From Clostridium sp. (GTDB lineage: Bacteria > Bacillota > Clostridia > Clostridiales > Clostridiaceae), in contig SVCK01000039.1 in the NCBI GenBank assembly GCA_015058375.1, forward strand, positions 1 to 63,095: a DNA stretch of 63,095 bases, read 5' to 3'. Below are positions 37,352 to 47,353 of this stretch, one piece after another (position 1 is the first letter of the stretch; each line of letters opens with the position of its first letter). A program made the position numbers and the translations under genes. The notes beneath the pieces were generated by a model. It did no database searches. It was not told the origin of the DNA and was given only the letters and a program-made list of their open reading frames with translations.

Positions 37352-38698
37352 TTATTTACATTTAGCTACTATCATATCAGCTAAGTTATGAGCCATTCTA
37401 TCTATTTCTTCTTGATTTTCACCTTCAAGCATAACTCTAACTAATGGTTCAGTTCCTGAAGGTCTTATTAAAACTCTTCCTCTTCCATTTAAGCTTTCTT
37501 CTATTTTAGCTATTTCAGCTTTTATTTCTTCATCTTCCAAATAAATATTCTTCATATCATTTGGAACTTTAGCATTTGCTAATACTTGTGGAAGTTCATT
37601 CATTATAGAGCATAACTCACTTAGAGTTTTACCTTCTTTTTTAATTATTGATGCAATTTGTAATGCAGTTACAAGCCCATCTCCAGTTGTATTATGATCT
37701 AAGAATATAATATGTCCTGATTGTTCTCCTCCAAGTACATAATTTCCTTTAGTCATTTCTTCAAGAACGTATCTATCTCCAACTTTAGTTTTTAAAGTTT
37801 TCATTCCATTTTCTTTACATGCTATATCTAAACCTAAGTTACTCATAACTGTAACAACTATTGTATCATCATGTAACTTATTCATTTCCTTTAGATATTT
37901 TCCACAAATAGCTAATATAAAGTCACCAGTTATTAAATTTCCTTTTTCATCTACTGCTAAGCATCTATCTGCATCTCCATCAAATGCAAAACCTACATCA
38001 CATCCATTTTCAACTACATACTTCATAAGTTGTTCTGGATGAGTTGATCCACATTTTTTATTTATGTTAGTTCCATCTGGATTATTATTAATCACATGGA
38101 CTTCAGTTCCTAATTCTTTAAAAGCTTCAACTGATGATTTATAAGATGCTCCATTTGCACAATCTAATGCGACCTTTAATCCACTTAAATCAACTGTAGT
38201 TGTGCTTTTAGCAAATTTTATGTAATCTTCTAATGCACTTTCCTTTACATATTCTCTTCCTAAACTTTCTCCAACTGGACTAGGTACTCCTTCAAAATCA
38301 CTTTCTATTACACTTTGAATTTGATCTTCTAAGTCATCTGAAAGCTTATATCCTCTAGCATCAAAAAACTTAATTCCATTATATTCAACAGGATTATGAG
38401 ATGCTGATATAACTACTCCTGCATCTGCACCATATTGTCTTGTTAAATGTGCTACTGCTGGTGTTGGTACAACTCCTAATACAACAGCTTCTGCTCCAAC
38501 TGATAGTATACCTGCAACAAGAGCTGCTTCAAGCATATCACCAGAAATTCTTGTATCTTTACCAACTAATATTTTAGGTTTATGTGTACCTTCAGTTAAG
38601 ACAAATGCCCCTGCTCTTCCTAAATTATATGCTAATTGAGCTGTTAATTCTGTATTGGCAATTCCTCTTACTCCATCAGTTCCAAACATTCTACTCAT
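37352..38698 (-). CDS. glmM: Phosphoglucosamine mutase
   Basis: A protein of 448 residues, the usual length. It interconverts glucosamine 6-phosphate and 1-phosphate for UDP-GlcNAc. It starts [15 protein letters not shown]; the phosphoserine loop [10 protein letters not shown] has Ser100, the Mg loop is FDGDADR, and the C-terminal phosphate-binding loop is [12 protein letters not shown]. In many Firmicutes glmM directly follows cdaA-cdaR; here they are 5.4 kb apart on the same strand with the butyrate genes between them. Confidence 0.96.
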   Translation of the reverse strand: MSRMFGTDGVRGIANTELTAQLAYNLGRAGAFVLTEGTHKPKILVGKDTRISGDMLEAALVAGILSVGAEAVVLGVVPTPAVAHLTRQYGADAGVVISASHNPVEYNGIKFFDARGYKLSDDLEDQIQSVIESDFEGVPSPVGESLGREYVKESALEDYIKFAKSTTTVDLSGLKVALDCANGASYKSSVEAFKELGTEVHVINNNPDGTNINKKCGSTHPEQLMKYVVENGCDVGFAFDGDADRCLAVDEKGNLITGDFILAICGKYLKEMNKLHDDTIVVTVMSNLGLDIACKENGMKTLKTKVGDRYVLEEMTKGNYVLGGEQSGHIIFLDHNTTGDGLVTALQIASIIKKEGKTLSELCSIMNELPQVLANAKVPNDMKNIYLEDEEIKAEIAKIEESLNGRGRVLIRPSGTEPLVRVMLEGENQEEIDRMAHNLADMIVAKCK

Positions 38699-38771
38699 TT
38701 TTTCTACCTCACAATTATAATAAATAATCTATTTTTTACTATAAATAGTATAAACTCAATTCTTATTTATA

Positions 38772-39071
38772 TCAACTTTCTTTAAGTCTTTCAAGAACAA
38801 TATTATAGCCATCGCTTCCATAATTCACGCATCTATTCACCCTACTTATAGTTGCTGTACTTGCACCTGTAATTTCAGCAATTTCTGTATATGTTTTTTT
38901 CTCACTTAATAATTTAGCTACATGTATCCTCTGAGCCAATGCCTTTATTTCATTTATAGTAGCTACATCTTCAAAGAACTTATAGCATTCATCTGAATTC
39001 TTTAAAGTTAATATAGCACTAAATAATAAGTCCATTTCATCACTCTTTAATTTTGATTCATAGGAACTCAT
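38772..39071 (-). CDS. YerC/YecD (TrpR-like) DNA-binding protein
   Basis: A protein of 99 residues starting MSSYESKLKSDEMDLLF. ATG 39071 is preferred because AGGGAG abuts the earlier GTG but is nine bases from this ATG. The helix-turn-helix is KTYTEIAEITGASTATISRVNRCVNYG, typical of the TrpR-superfamily YerC group. The target genes and ligand are unknown. It lies 73 bp upstream of glmM. Confidence 0.85.
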   Translation of the reverse strand: MSSYESKLKSDEMDLLFSAILTLKNSDECYKFFEDVATINEIKALAQRIHVAKLLSEKKTYTEIAEITGASTATISRVNRCVNYGSDGYNIVLERLKES

Positions 39072-39163
39072 CTTCTTCACTCCCTATTAGTAATAGTAAT
39101 TTCATATTTTATTATACTTAAAGCTTTAATAATTCACAACTTCATTATACTAAAATACTAAAT

Positions 39164-39988
39164 TTAACTATCACATTCTTTACTTTGATTAACAACTTTA
39201 TCTATTCCAATTGTCTTTAAATCATAATATATACTTTTAGTCGGAAGAATCCATACCTCACCTGTACCATAATACACATTTAAAAATCCTTCACCATTAG
39301 TTAATGAGCCTATAACACTTGAAGATTTTTCTACCGTAAAATCAATTCTTCCAGATCTTAATGCTACAAAATTACCATCAACTTTTAATGTATCATTAAA
39401 TAATTTACATTTAAATATTTCTGATTCTGGAACGGGAAGCTCTAAAACTACTATACCACTTCCTTTTAACTTTATCTGAAATGCTCCTTCATTACCAAGC
39501 ATAAGTGCAGATACTGTTTTTTGAGCTTCAACTCCTATATTTATACTATCTTCACAAGCAAAAAACATTCCATCATCAACAATTATTTCTTCATCTTCAA
39601 GTTCAATTAATGCAAAATGTCCAAACGACGGCTCTAAAAAAATTTCTCCACTTCCTTCATATGTTGGTTTAAACATTCCTTCTCCAGTTACCTTACTTTC
39701 AAAAAACTTTTTCCCAAGGCCTAGCAATCCCCCTGTTTTGGTTTTTATGCTAATGTCTCCCCTCATATAACTCAAAGCACCAGCCTCTATTTTTACAGCA
39801 CTATCCTGTAAAATTATCCTTACTTGCTTCAATTTTATCCCTGCATCATTCATAATGTTAAGTCCTAATGCAGTTTCTATATTTGTAGCTCCTTGTAATT
39901 TATCATACTCTAATATTTGAAATTGTGAATCGTTAGACATCTGTGATAACATTGTAAGTTTATTTTCAGAATTAATATTTGTTCTCAT
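39164..39988 (-). CDS. AIM24-family protein
   Basis: A protein of 274 residues starting MRTNINSENKL, set by AAGGTGAGGG upstream. The sequence is beta-rich with repeated Gly-containing turns (GALSYMRGDISIKTKTGG, GEGMFKPTYEGSGEIFLEP, GTGEVWILPT), the pattern of the AIM24/TIGR00266-like family with a single-stranded right-handed beta-roll. The bacterial function is unknown. It stands between buk and the YerC-like gene. Confidence 0.75.
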   Translation of the reverse strand: MRTNINSENKLTMLSQMSNDSQFQILEYDKLQGATNIETALGLNIMNDAGIKLKQVRIILQDSAVKIEAGALSYMRGDISIKTKTGGLLGLGKKFFESKVTGEGMFKPTYEGSGEIFLEPSFGHFALIELEDEEIIVDDGMFFACEDSINIGVEAQKTVSALMLGNEGAFQIKLKGSGIVVLELPVPESEIFKCKLFNDTLKVDGNFVALRSGRIDFTVEKSSSVIGSLTNGEGFLNVYYGTGEVWILPTKSIYYDLKTIGIDKVVNQSKECDS

Positions 39989-40081
39989 AACTTCCCTCAC
40001 CTTCTTATAACTAATTCTATCATAAAATATTTCCTTTTTTCACAAAGCTATACATGTGTATTTACTTATTTTTTACACAAT

Positions 40082-40126
40082 AAAAATGTGGATATCTTAT
40101 AAAAAATTATGAGATATCCACATTTC
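40082..40126 (-). terminator. ptb-buk terminator
   Basis: A stem of about 16 bp (AAATGTGGATATCTTA and complement with small gaps) followed by TTTTATTG on the minus strand, about 30 bp downstream of buk. Confidence 0.85.
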
Positions 40127-40156
40127 TTTTAACATTATCAACTTAAAAAACAAATA

Positions 40157-41224
40157 TTAATATACTTTAGCTTCTTCTTCTCCGCTAAGAACTCTTATAG
40201 CACCTTGAGCTAATGCTAATAATTCATCTTCTCCAGGATATACTGTAACAGGAGCTATCCATTTAACTTTTTCTATTAGGTCTGGAACTAATACATCTGA
40301 ATATGCAATTCCTCCAGTAACAACTATTTGGTCTACCTTTCCTTCTAGTATTCCTGCCATAGCACCTATTTCTTTAACTATTTGATAAAGGAAGGCTTTA
40401 TAAATCATAGTACATTCTTTATCTCCTTCTCCCATCTTATCAATAGTTCCCTTTACATCATTAGTGTTTAAGTAACCTACAAATCCACCTTTTCCTACAA
40501 CTTTGCTGTATACTTCATTTTCAGTATATTTACCACTGAAACACATTTTTATTAAATCTCCAGCAGGAACAGAACCAGCTCTTTCTGGTGAGAATGGACC
40601 ATCTCCATCTAAAGCATTATTTACATCTACAACTTTACCATTCTTGTGAGCTCCAACTGAAACTCCTCCACCCATATGAACAACAACTAAATTAAGATTT
40701 TCATATCCTTTTCCTGATTCTTTTCCATATCTCTTAGCAACAGCTTTTTGATTTAAAGCATGGAATTTACTTCTTCTTGGTATATCTGGTGTACCTGAGA
40801 ATCTTGCAACATCTGATAATTCATCAGTAACAACTGGGTCAACTATAAATGAAGGTACTCCTAATTCATCACCAATTGATCTTGCAAGTATTCCTCCAAG
40901 GTTAGATGCATGAGGACCTTGTACTCCTACTTTTAAGTCTTCAACCATTGCATCATTTACTGCATAAGTTCCACCTTCTACTGGTTTAAGCATTCCACCT
41001 CTACCTACAACAGCATCTAATGTCTTTATATCAAAATTCTTTTCTTTTAATACTTTTAAAATTAAATCTTTTCTGAAACCAAATTGTCCAAATATAGTAT
41101 CATATCTCTTTATTTCTTCATTAGTATGTCTTATAGTTTCTTCTAAAATTTCTTTTTCATCTTCATATACACCAATTTTTGTTGATGTTGAACCTGGATT
41201 TATTATTAATATCTTATATGACAT
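40157..41224 (-). CDS. buk: Butyrate kinase
   Basis: A protein of 355 residues of the acetokinase family (ASKHA fold). It starts [23 protein letters not shown], with the N-terminal phosphate motif [22 protein letters not shown] and VTGGIAYS are the other nucleotide-binding parts. It converts butyryl phosphate and ADP to butyrate and ATP, the last step of butyrate fermentation. It lies 36 bp downstream of ptb, in one transcript. Confidence 0.95.
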   Translation of the reverse strand: MSYKILIINPGSTSTKIGVYEDEKEILEETIRHTNEEIKRYDTIFGQFGFRKDLILKVLKEKNFDIKTLDAVVGRGGMLKPVEGGTYAVNDAMVEDLKVGVQGPHASNLGGILARSIGDELGVPSFIVDPVVTDELSDVARFSGTPDIPRRSKFHALNQKAVAKRYGKESGKGYENLNLVVVHMGGGVSVGAHKNGKVVDVNNALDGDGPFSPERAGSVPAGDLIKMCFSGKYTENEVYSKVVGKGGFVGYLNTNDVKGTIDKMGEGDKECTMIYKAFLYQIVKEIGAMAGILEGKVDQIVVTGGIAYSDVLVPDLIEKVKWIAPVTVYPGEDELLALAQGAIRVLSGEEEAKVY

Positions 41225-41260
41225 AACGTGTTCCCCCTGGTATCCTTATATTTATAATAA

Positions 41261-42169
41261 TTACTTAGAAGCTTCTGCAACTATAGCTGCTAAAGCAATT
41301 GAATTAACTTTTGTTTCAAAACTATCAGCTCTTGAAGTTAATATAACTGGAGCTGCTGTTCCAACTAGTACACATCCATTCTTAACATCTGCTGTATAAG
41401 TTAAAGTCTTATACATTATGTTACCTGCTTCTATATTAGGTAATAATAATATATCAGCTTTACCAGCTACTGGTCCTGTTACTCCCTTATGTTTTGCTGC
41501 TTCTTCTGATAATGCATTATCTAAAGCAAGAGGTCCATCAACTACGCATCCTTTTATTTGTCCTCTATCGCTCATTTTTGATAATAATGCTGCATCAAGA
41601 GTTGGTTGCATATTTGGATTTACAACTTCTACTGCACATACTGGTGCTACTTTTGGACATTCAATTCCACAAGCATGAGCAACCTTTACTGCATTGTTTA
41701 CTATTTGAACTTTATCCTTTAATTCTGGATATGTGTTAAATGCAACATCTGTTAAGAATACTAATCTATCAAATCCTTTTATTTCAAATACTGCTACGTG
41801 AGACATTAATTTTCCTGTTCTTAAACCTACTTCTTTGTTTAAAACACTTCTTAAGAATGTAGCTGTATCAAGTAATCCTTTCATAACCATATCAGCTTTT
41901 CCTGCTGATACTAATTGAACTGCATCAAGAGCTGCCTTTCTAGTATCTGCTTCATGATGAACTTCAAATTGGCTTAAATCCATACCAATTGAATCTGCTA
42001 CTTCTTTTATTTTTTCCTTATCTCCAACTAAAATTGCATCAGCAATTCCCATTTTCTTAGCTTCATTTACTGCTTCAAGAACTGGCTTGTCTTGTGCAAC
42101 TGCAACAGCTAATTTTTTTCTCTTACATTCTTTAACCTTTGACAATAAATCATCAAAATTCTTACTCAT
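41261..42169 (-). CDS. ptb: Phosphate butyryltransferase
   Basis: A protein of 302 residues of the phosphate acyltransferase family. It converts butyryl-CoA and phosphate to butyryl phosphate for Buk. It starts MSKNFDDLLSKVKECKRKKLAVAVAQDKPVLEAV; the C-terminal ILLLPNIEAGNIMYKTLTY is the conserved phosphotransacylase segment. The size and the pairing with buk separate it from acetate-forming Pta. The 170 bp upstream are AT-rich and probably carry the promoter, but I could not fix it. Confidence 0.95.
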   Translation of the reverse strand: MSKNFDDLLSKVKECKRKKLAVAVAQDKPVLEAVNEAKKMGIADAILVGDKEKIKEVADSIGMDLSQFEVHHEADTRKAALDAVQLVSAGKADMVMKGLLDTATFLRSVLNKEVGLRTGKLMSHVAVFEIKGFDRLVFLTDVAFNTYPELKDKVQIVNNAVKVAHACGIECPKVAPVCAVEVVNPNMQPTLDAALLSKMSDRGQIKGCVVDGPLALDNALSEEAAKHKGVTGPVAGKADILLLPNIEAGNIMYKTLTYTADVKNGCVLVGTAAPVILTSRADSFETKVNSIALAAIVAEASK

Positions 42170-42335
42170 TTATATGCACCTCTTATTAAATTTTATTATT
42201 TTTATGGATTCATCCAACTTTTTCTGGGTTTATATAACTCAAAAAATGGTAAATCTGATTTTTGCCTAAATGCACTATGTTAATTTTATAACAAATACAG
42301 TTAAAAAAATTTCCAGTTATGCTAAGTTTATTGTA

Positions 42336-42378
42336 ACAAAAAATGCTCTAAAAAGCAAAACTTTAAGAGCATTCATTT
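42336..42378 (-). terminator. Terminator of the FAD oxidoreductase gene
   Basis: Stem AATGCTCTTAAAG with CTTTTTAGAGCATT, followed by TTTTTTG on the minus strand, just after the stop codon at 42385. Confidence 0.82.
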
Positions 42379-42384
42379 TATACT

Positions 42385-43986
42385 TTATATTTCTTTATAT
42401 TCTGATATTATTCTTTCAGCTACTCTTATACCATCAACGGCTGCTGAAATTATTCCTCCTGCAAAACCAGCACCTTCTCCCGCAGGATATAATCCTTTAG
42501 AACTTATACTTTCTAAATTTTCATTTCTACTTATTCTAACTGGTGCTGAAGTTCTTGTTTCTATTCCTGTAAGAACAGCATCATCCATTGCGTATCCCTT
42601 AATTCTAGAGTCAAAAGTAGCAATACCATCCTTTAATGTATCAACAACATAACTTGGAAGACACTCTCTTAAATCTCTTAATTCATAACCTGCTGTATAT
42701 GTTGGCTTTACCCTTCCTATTTTAGTTGATTTATTATCCTTCATAAAATCTCCAACAAGTTGAACTGGTGCCTTATAATTTCCTCCTCCTAAATTATAAG
42801 CAAGACGTTCATAATGTCTCTGAAATTCCATTCCTTTTAGAGGCGAACTTCCTTCAAAGTCTTCTGGTCCTACAGTTACAACTAACGCTGAATTTGCATT
42901 TTCAAGATCTCTAGCATGATAACTCATACCATTTGAAACAAGCCTCTTTTCTTCTGATGCCGCAGCTACTACTACTCCTCCTGGACACATGCAAAAAGAA
43001 TAAACTCCTCTATTAGTAAGTTTTGACTGATATACTAATCTATAATCAGCAGCTTTAAGCCTTGGATGATTTGCATATTTTCCATATTGACTTACATTAA
43101 TAAGTTCTTGAGGATGTTCTATTCTAACTCCAATTGCAAATGCTTTACTCTCCATAAATATTCCTTGTTTATGTAACATTTCATATGTATCTCTAGAACT
43201 ATGTCCTATAGCTAAAATTAAGGCTTCACATGGAATTTCCGAACCATTTACAACTATACTTTTTAATTTTCCATCTTTAACATTTATAGATTCTAATTTT
43301 GAATTAAAGTGAACTTCTCCTCCAAGTGACTTAATACTTTCTCTTATATTAATAACTACATCCTTTAAAATATCTGTTCCCACATGAGGTTTTCCTTCAT
43401 ACATAATTTCTTCTGGAGCGCCTGATTTTACAAGTTCCTTTAATACAAATCTACATCTTTTATCTTTAATTCTAGTTGTTAATTTTCCATCTGAGAAAGC
43501 TCCTGCTCCACCTTCACCAAACTGCACATTAGATTCTAGATTTAAATCCGATTCACCTTTCCAAAAACTTTCAACAGTTTTAGTTCTAGTTTCAGCATCT
43601 TCTCCTCTTTCAAAAACTATTGGTTTATATCCTTCCTTAGCTAAAGTTAAAGCTGCAAATATACCTGCAGGTCCAAATCCAATTACTATTGGTCTTGAAT
43701 TCATCTTCTTAGTTCCATGAGTAGTATTTTCTACAAAATCATCTTCTTCTATTTTTGCATCTTTACATTTTGCTTTTGATAAAATTCTTTTTTCACCATT
43801 GCAATTTACATCAATGCAATAGTTAAATTTTATATTATCTTTTTTTCTAGCATCTATACTTTCCTTAATAATTGTATAATTAATTATTTCCTCTTCATTT
43901 ATTCTTAAAGCTTTAGCAGCCTTTTTCTTAACTAATTCTTTAGGCTCATCTATACTTAAATGTATATTATTAATTCTTATAGTCAT
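42385..43986 (-). CDS. FAD-dependent oxidoreductase (COG2509 type)
   Basis: A protein of 533 residues. A dinucleotide-binding motif VIGFGPAGIFAALTLAKEG occurs at about residues 101-119, after an N-terminal domain of about 95 residues that begins TIRINNIHLSIDEP. FGEGGAGAFSDGKLTTR and the C-terminal GLYPAGEGAGFAGGIISAAVDG are hallmarks of the COG2509 group of uncharacterised FAD-utilising dehydrogenases. The substrate is unknown. It lies between ptb and cdaR, with separate terminators on both sides. Confidence 0.85.
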   Translation of the reverse strand: MTIRINNIHLSIDEPKELVKKKAAKALRINEEEIINYTIIKESIDARKKDNIKFNYCIDVNCNGEKRILSKAKCKDAKIEEDDFVENTTHGTKKMNSRPIVIGFGPAGIFAALTLAKEGYKPIVFERGEDAETRTKTVESFWKGESDLNLESNVQFGEGGAGAFSDGKLTTRIKDKRCRFVLKELVKSGAPEEIMYEGKPHVGTDILKDVVINIRESIKSLGGEVHFNSKLESINVKDGKLKSIVVNGSEIPCEALILAIGHSSRDTYEMLHKQGIFMESKAFAIGVRIEHPQELINVSQYGKYANHPRLKAADYRLVYQSKLTNRGVYSFCMCPGGVVVAAASEEKRLVSNGMSYHARDLENANSALVVTVGPEDFEGSSPLKGMEFQRHYERLAYNLGGGNYKAPVQLVGDFMKDNKSTKIGRVKPTYTAGYELRDLRECLPSYVVDTLKDGIATFDSRIKGYAMDDAVLTGIETRTSAPVRISRNENLESISSKGLYPAGEGAGFAGGIISAAVDGIRVAERIISEYKEI

Positions 43987-44049
43987 CTAATCACGCTCTC
44001 TTTTCTTAAGACTCTCTATGCATTTTATCATAAAATTAATATACTTAAA

Positions 44050-44098
44050 AATCTTTAAAGGGCACCACACTATTTCTTAGTGCAACTGCCCCTTTAAA
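44050..44098 (-). terminator. cdaA-cdaR terminator
   Basis: A two-part stem: TTTAAAGGGGCA with TGCCCTTTAAAG and an inner GCACTA/TAGTGT, followed by a U-rich stretch on the minus strand, directly after cdaR. Confidence 0.8.
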
Positions 44099-44100
44099 TA

Positions 44101-45333
44101 TTATTTTGCTATCACTTTAATTTTTTCTGGTTTACTTGTTATCTTAACAGATGAACCTGCATTTTTAAGCGATACATTTAACGCCACTTCTTGTTCTCCA
44201 GCTTCAGTTATTCTTGATACTGAAGTCGTAGCCTCTATATTTGCTGAAGTAATTTCATTAACCTCTTTTGAATTTCCTGAAACTTCAACACTAATATTAT
44301 TTACTTCATAGGTTAAAGCCGTATTAACTTTATCTGTTAAATTTACTTTTATCCCATCAATTTTTTTAGTAATCATCTGCTTTATATTATCTTCCTTCTT
44401 CGAAACTTCTACATATGCTGTTACTGTATTACTACCATCTAATAAAAATGCTCCCTCTGGCAATTCTAATTTTACATTTAGGTTCTGGCTTTCCTTTATG
44501 TTAGCTAAATTAATATATTCTGTATTTATTTGACTAATAGAATTAATTACACTTCGCTCCCCTACAATATTTACATATGCAGATGATAAAGTAATACCAT
44601 TTAAAATTAAATTTTCTGGTAAATTGCCTTTATAAACAGCATTTACTTTTACTTGCTTGGAATTTCCAACACTAACTATAACTTTCCCTATTTTATCACT
44701 AAGGTCAACGCCACTTATTTCTTTTCCTTTGCTATCGATTGGTATCAGCCTAAAAGTCTTACTTATATCCTTTGATATATCTGATATTTCACCTTCCATT
44801 ACAACTGATTCTACCTTTTCAACTAAACTTTCAGGTCCTTTAACCATAACTGATGTTGGTGAAACAGTTATCGATTTAGAACTTGCTCCATCTTTAAATG
44901 TTGTCTTTACATTAGATTTTACATTAACAGTTTTTTTCGCTTCTTCCTCTAAATTAAGAGATATAGTTAATTCAGATTTATTCTTTATAATAATATCATC
45001 AGGAAAACCTATAACTTCAACTGGAATATTATTTTCCCCTTCTTTTAAAGCATAATTACTTAAATCTACCTTCAAGTTAAAATCACTTTTCTTTACACTA
45101 TATATATCATTAGCCTTTCCCTCTAATTTTAAATCTACCGAAAAATTCATATCATTTAAAATACATAAATTAGATGAACTTAAAACATCTTCATTTAAAA
45201 TTTCAACTTCTACATTTTTTAACTCTAAAGTTCTTTTAGGGTTTTCAACATTAGATACATACAACCATAATACAAAGGATAATATTAAACATACACCCTT
45301 TACTATTAATTTTCCTTTCTTTGTGCTATCCAT
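44101..45333 (-). CDS. cdaR: CdaA regulatory protein (YbbR-domain protein)
   Basis: A protein of 410 residues with an N-terminal membrane anchor (KLIVKGVCLILSFVLWLYVSN, about residues 8-28) and about four extracytoplasmic YbbR repeats, beta-rich segments with motifs such as VSPTSVMVKGPESLVEKVESV. CdaR binds and modulates the diadenylate cyclase CdaA. The start lies 28 bp inside the end of cdaA, so the two genes are translationally coupled. Confidence 0.92.
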   Translation of the reverse strand: MDSTKKGKLIVKGVCLILSFVLWLYVSNVENPKRTLELKNVEVEILNEDVLSSSNLCILNDMNFSVDLKLEGKANDIYSVKKSDFNLKVDLSNYALKEGENNIPVEVIGFPDDIIIKNKSELTISLNLEEEAKKTVNVKSNVKTTFKDGASSKSITVSPTSVMVKGPESLVEKVESVVMEGEISDISKDISKTFRLIPIDSKGKEISGVDLSDKIGKVIVSVGNSKQVKVNAVYKGNLPENLILNGITLSSAYVNIVGERSVINSISQINTEYINLANIKESQNLNVKLELPEGAFLLDGSNTVTAYVEVSKKEDNIKQMITKKIDGIKVNLTDKVNTALTYEVNNISVEVSGNSKEVNEITSANIEATTSVSRITEAGEQEVALNVSLKNAGSSVKITSKPEKIKVIAK

Positions 45334-46157
45334 GTCTTCACCCTTTCTTTTAAACTTTTAACTCTTTTAGCTTCTCTATTTTCCATTATCTTTAATAATA
45401 TAGATTTCAATTTATCTTTATCAAAATTTCTTGTAAGCTTTCCATTTACAGCAAGAGATATTACTCCAGTTTCCTCAGATACTACTATTATTAATGCATC
45501 CGAGTTTTCTGACAATCCAATAGCTGCTCTATGCCTTGTTCCAAGTTTTTTATTTATAGAATTATTAGCAGTTAAAGGTAAAACACATCCAGAAGCATGG
45601 ATTCTATCTTTTCTTATTATTGTAGCACCATCATGTAAAGGTGTATTTACAACAAATATATTTTCTAATAATGCAGATGACACCTTCGCATCTATTATTG
45701 TTCCTGATGCTAAAACTTCTCCTATACCTGTAGCTTGCTCAATAACAATTAGTGCACCTGTTTTTGTTTCTGCTAAATTTTCCACAGCTGTTACTATTTC
45801 ATCCACAAGATGCACTCTATTTTCCCCAGAAGGCATTGCATGAATATCTTCAAATGCACTTCTACCTAAATGTTCTAGAGCTCTTCTTATTTCTGGCTGA
45901 AAAATAATTACTACTGATAATACACCTATAGTTAATGTTTTATTAAGTATAAAATTAAGCATATCAAGTTTTAGTACATAACTTATAGGTAGTAAAATTA
46001 ATATTAAAACTAAACCTTTTAATAATTGTTCTGCTCTAGTTTCCTTCATTAACATATATATTTTATAAAAAATGAAAGATACAACTAAAATATCTGCCAC
46101 TGACCAAATTGATATATTTTTTATTGTGTTTATTATTAATGAATAATATTCGCTCAT
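45306..46157 (-). CDS. cdaA: Diadenylate cyclase (c-di-AMP synthase)
   Basis: A protein of 283 residues. Three membrane helices occupy about residues 15-90, followed by a DisA_N cyclase domain with the catalytic DGA motif (LHDGATI, 176-178) and RHR motif (GTRHRAAIG, 208-210), both intact. It condenses two ATP to c-di-AMP, which in Firmicutes controls potassium and osmolyte transport and cell-wall homeostasis. Start ATG 46157 behind GAGGTG. It forms an operon with cdaR. Confidence 0.95.
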   Translation of the reverse strand: MSEYYSLIINTIKNISIWSVADILVVSFIFYKIYMLMKETRAEQLLKGLVLILILLPISYVLKLDMLNFILNKTLTIGVLSVVIIFQPEIRRALEHLGRSAFEDIHAMPSGENRVHLVDEIVTAVENLAETKTGALIVIEQATGIGEVLASGTIIDAKVSSALLENIFVVNTPLHDGATIIRKDRIHASGCVLPLTANNSINKKLGTRHRAAIGLSENSDALIIVVSEETGVISLAVNGKLTRNFDKDKLKSILLKIMENREAKRVKSLKERVKTWIAQRKEN

Positions 46158-46313
46158 GGAGTCACCTCAACAATTAATTATATTTAGATTATACACCAAA
46201 TTGAATTTCCTTAATATAAAGCTAATTACAAATTTATGAACATTTTTTTACTTTTCTATTAATATAAATTTTATATGTAATATTGCTATCTAAGAAAGGA
46301 GTTCTAATTAAAA

Positions 46314-47294
46314 ATGAAATCATTAAATTTAAAAATAAATAAAAAATCAATAGTATTTTTATCTTCTATTCTAGTTTTATCTTTGCTTGCCATTTTATTT
46401 ATTAATATAACTTCATCAAAAAAAGAATCAAGTCCTTTAAATAAAGTTTCTCTATTAATTGAAGACTATAATAAAAATTTTAATAATTTAATAACTTCAG
46501 ATGAATTTGACATTAACAAAACAATAGACACTTTAAATAATAATAATCTCGAATTAGATTCTTTAAAAAGTTCTCTTGAAAACATCAATATTCAAGATAC
46601 TAATCTCAAAAATACATTAGAAGAAAATATTAATTACAATTCATCTATTAATAACTTATGTATTTATCTTTTAAAGAATCCACAATCACAAAATTTTGCA
46701 TCTAAATATAGCACTTACTTAAATACTTATAGTATGCTTTTAGAAAACTACTCCTCTTTAAATTCATTAGGAGTTAATATTCAAATTTCAGATAGTGCAA
46801 AAAACTTTTTTGAGTATTCTTCAAGATACTTTAATACATTAATAAATTTAAATAGAGATAAAGATATAAAAATTTCTCAAAAAAATAATTACATTTCAAA
46901 TTTACAAGAATGCTTACAATCATTTGATAAAATTAATGAAGATTTAAAACCTGCTCTTGAAAAAATAAGAGAAGATAACAGAAAATTGGACAATCTACTT
47001 AAAGATGTACGAGATAAAAAATCAGCTTTAAATGAAATAAAAAATACTTCTTATTGTATATCAATACCCGAAAATGGTGATAAATGTTTTAATCTACTAC
47101 AAGATACCATAAATTATTATGACCTATATATTACATCATTAGAACATTCAATCATAATTGAAAAAACATCTGACCCCGAAGAAAACCAAAAAAATATTGA
47201 AGAAAACTATTCTAATAGCTTTTCTAAATTCACAGATTTTGAAGATAGTTTTAAGAATTTCAAGTTAGAACTGGATAATTTTAATAATAAATAG
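46314..47294 (+). CDS. Membrane-anchored helical protein of unknown function
   Basis: A protein of 326 residues starting at ATG 46314 behind AAAGGAG. One hydrophobic helix (about 14-31, SIVFLSSILVLSLLAILFI) follows a basic N-terminus. The rest is hydrophilic, Asn/Lys/Glu-rich and probably helical with coiled-coil character (for example LKPALEKIREDNRKLDNLLKDV region). I recognise no domain. It is divergent from cdaA and lies 59 bp upstream of a secreted cell-wall hydrolase gene, so a role at the cell envelope is possible. Confidence 0.7.
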   Translation: MKSLNLKINKKSIVFLSSILVLSLLAILFINITSSKKESSPLNKVSLLIEDYNKNFNNLITSDEFDINKTIDTLNNNNLELDSLKSSLENINIQDTNLKNTLEENINYNSSINNLCIYLLKNPQSQNFASKYSTYLNTYSMLLENYSSLNSLGVNIQISDSAKNFFEYSSRYFNTLINLNRDKDIKISQKNNYISNLQECLQSFDKINEDLKPALEKIREDNRKLDNLLKDVRDKKSALNEIKNTSYCISIPENGDKCFNLLQDTINYYDLYITSLEHSIIIEKTSDPEENQKNIEENYSNSFSKFTDFEDSFKNFKLELDNFNNK

Positions 47295-47353
47295 TATATA
47301 TAATCTACTTTTGGTCATAATATGTTTTGACCGGGTTAGAAAAGGAGGTTTAT

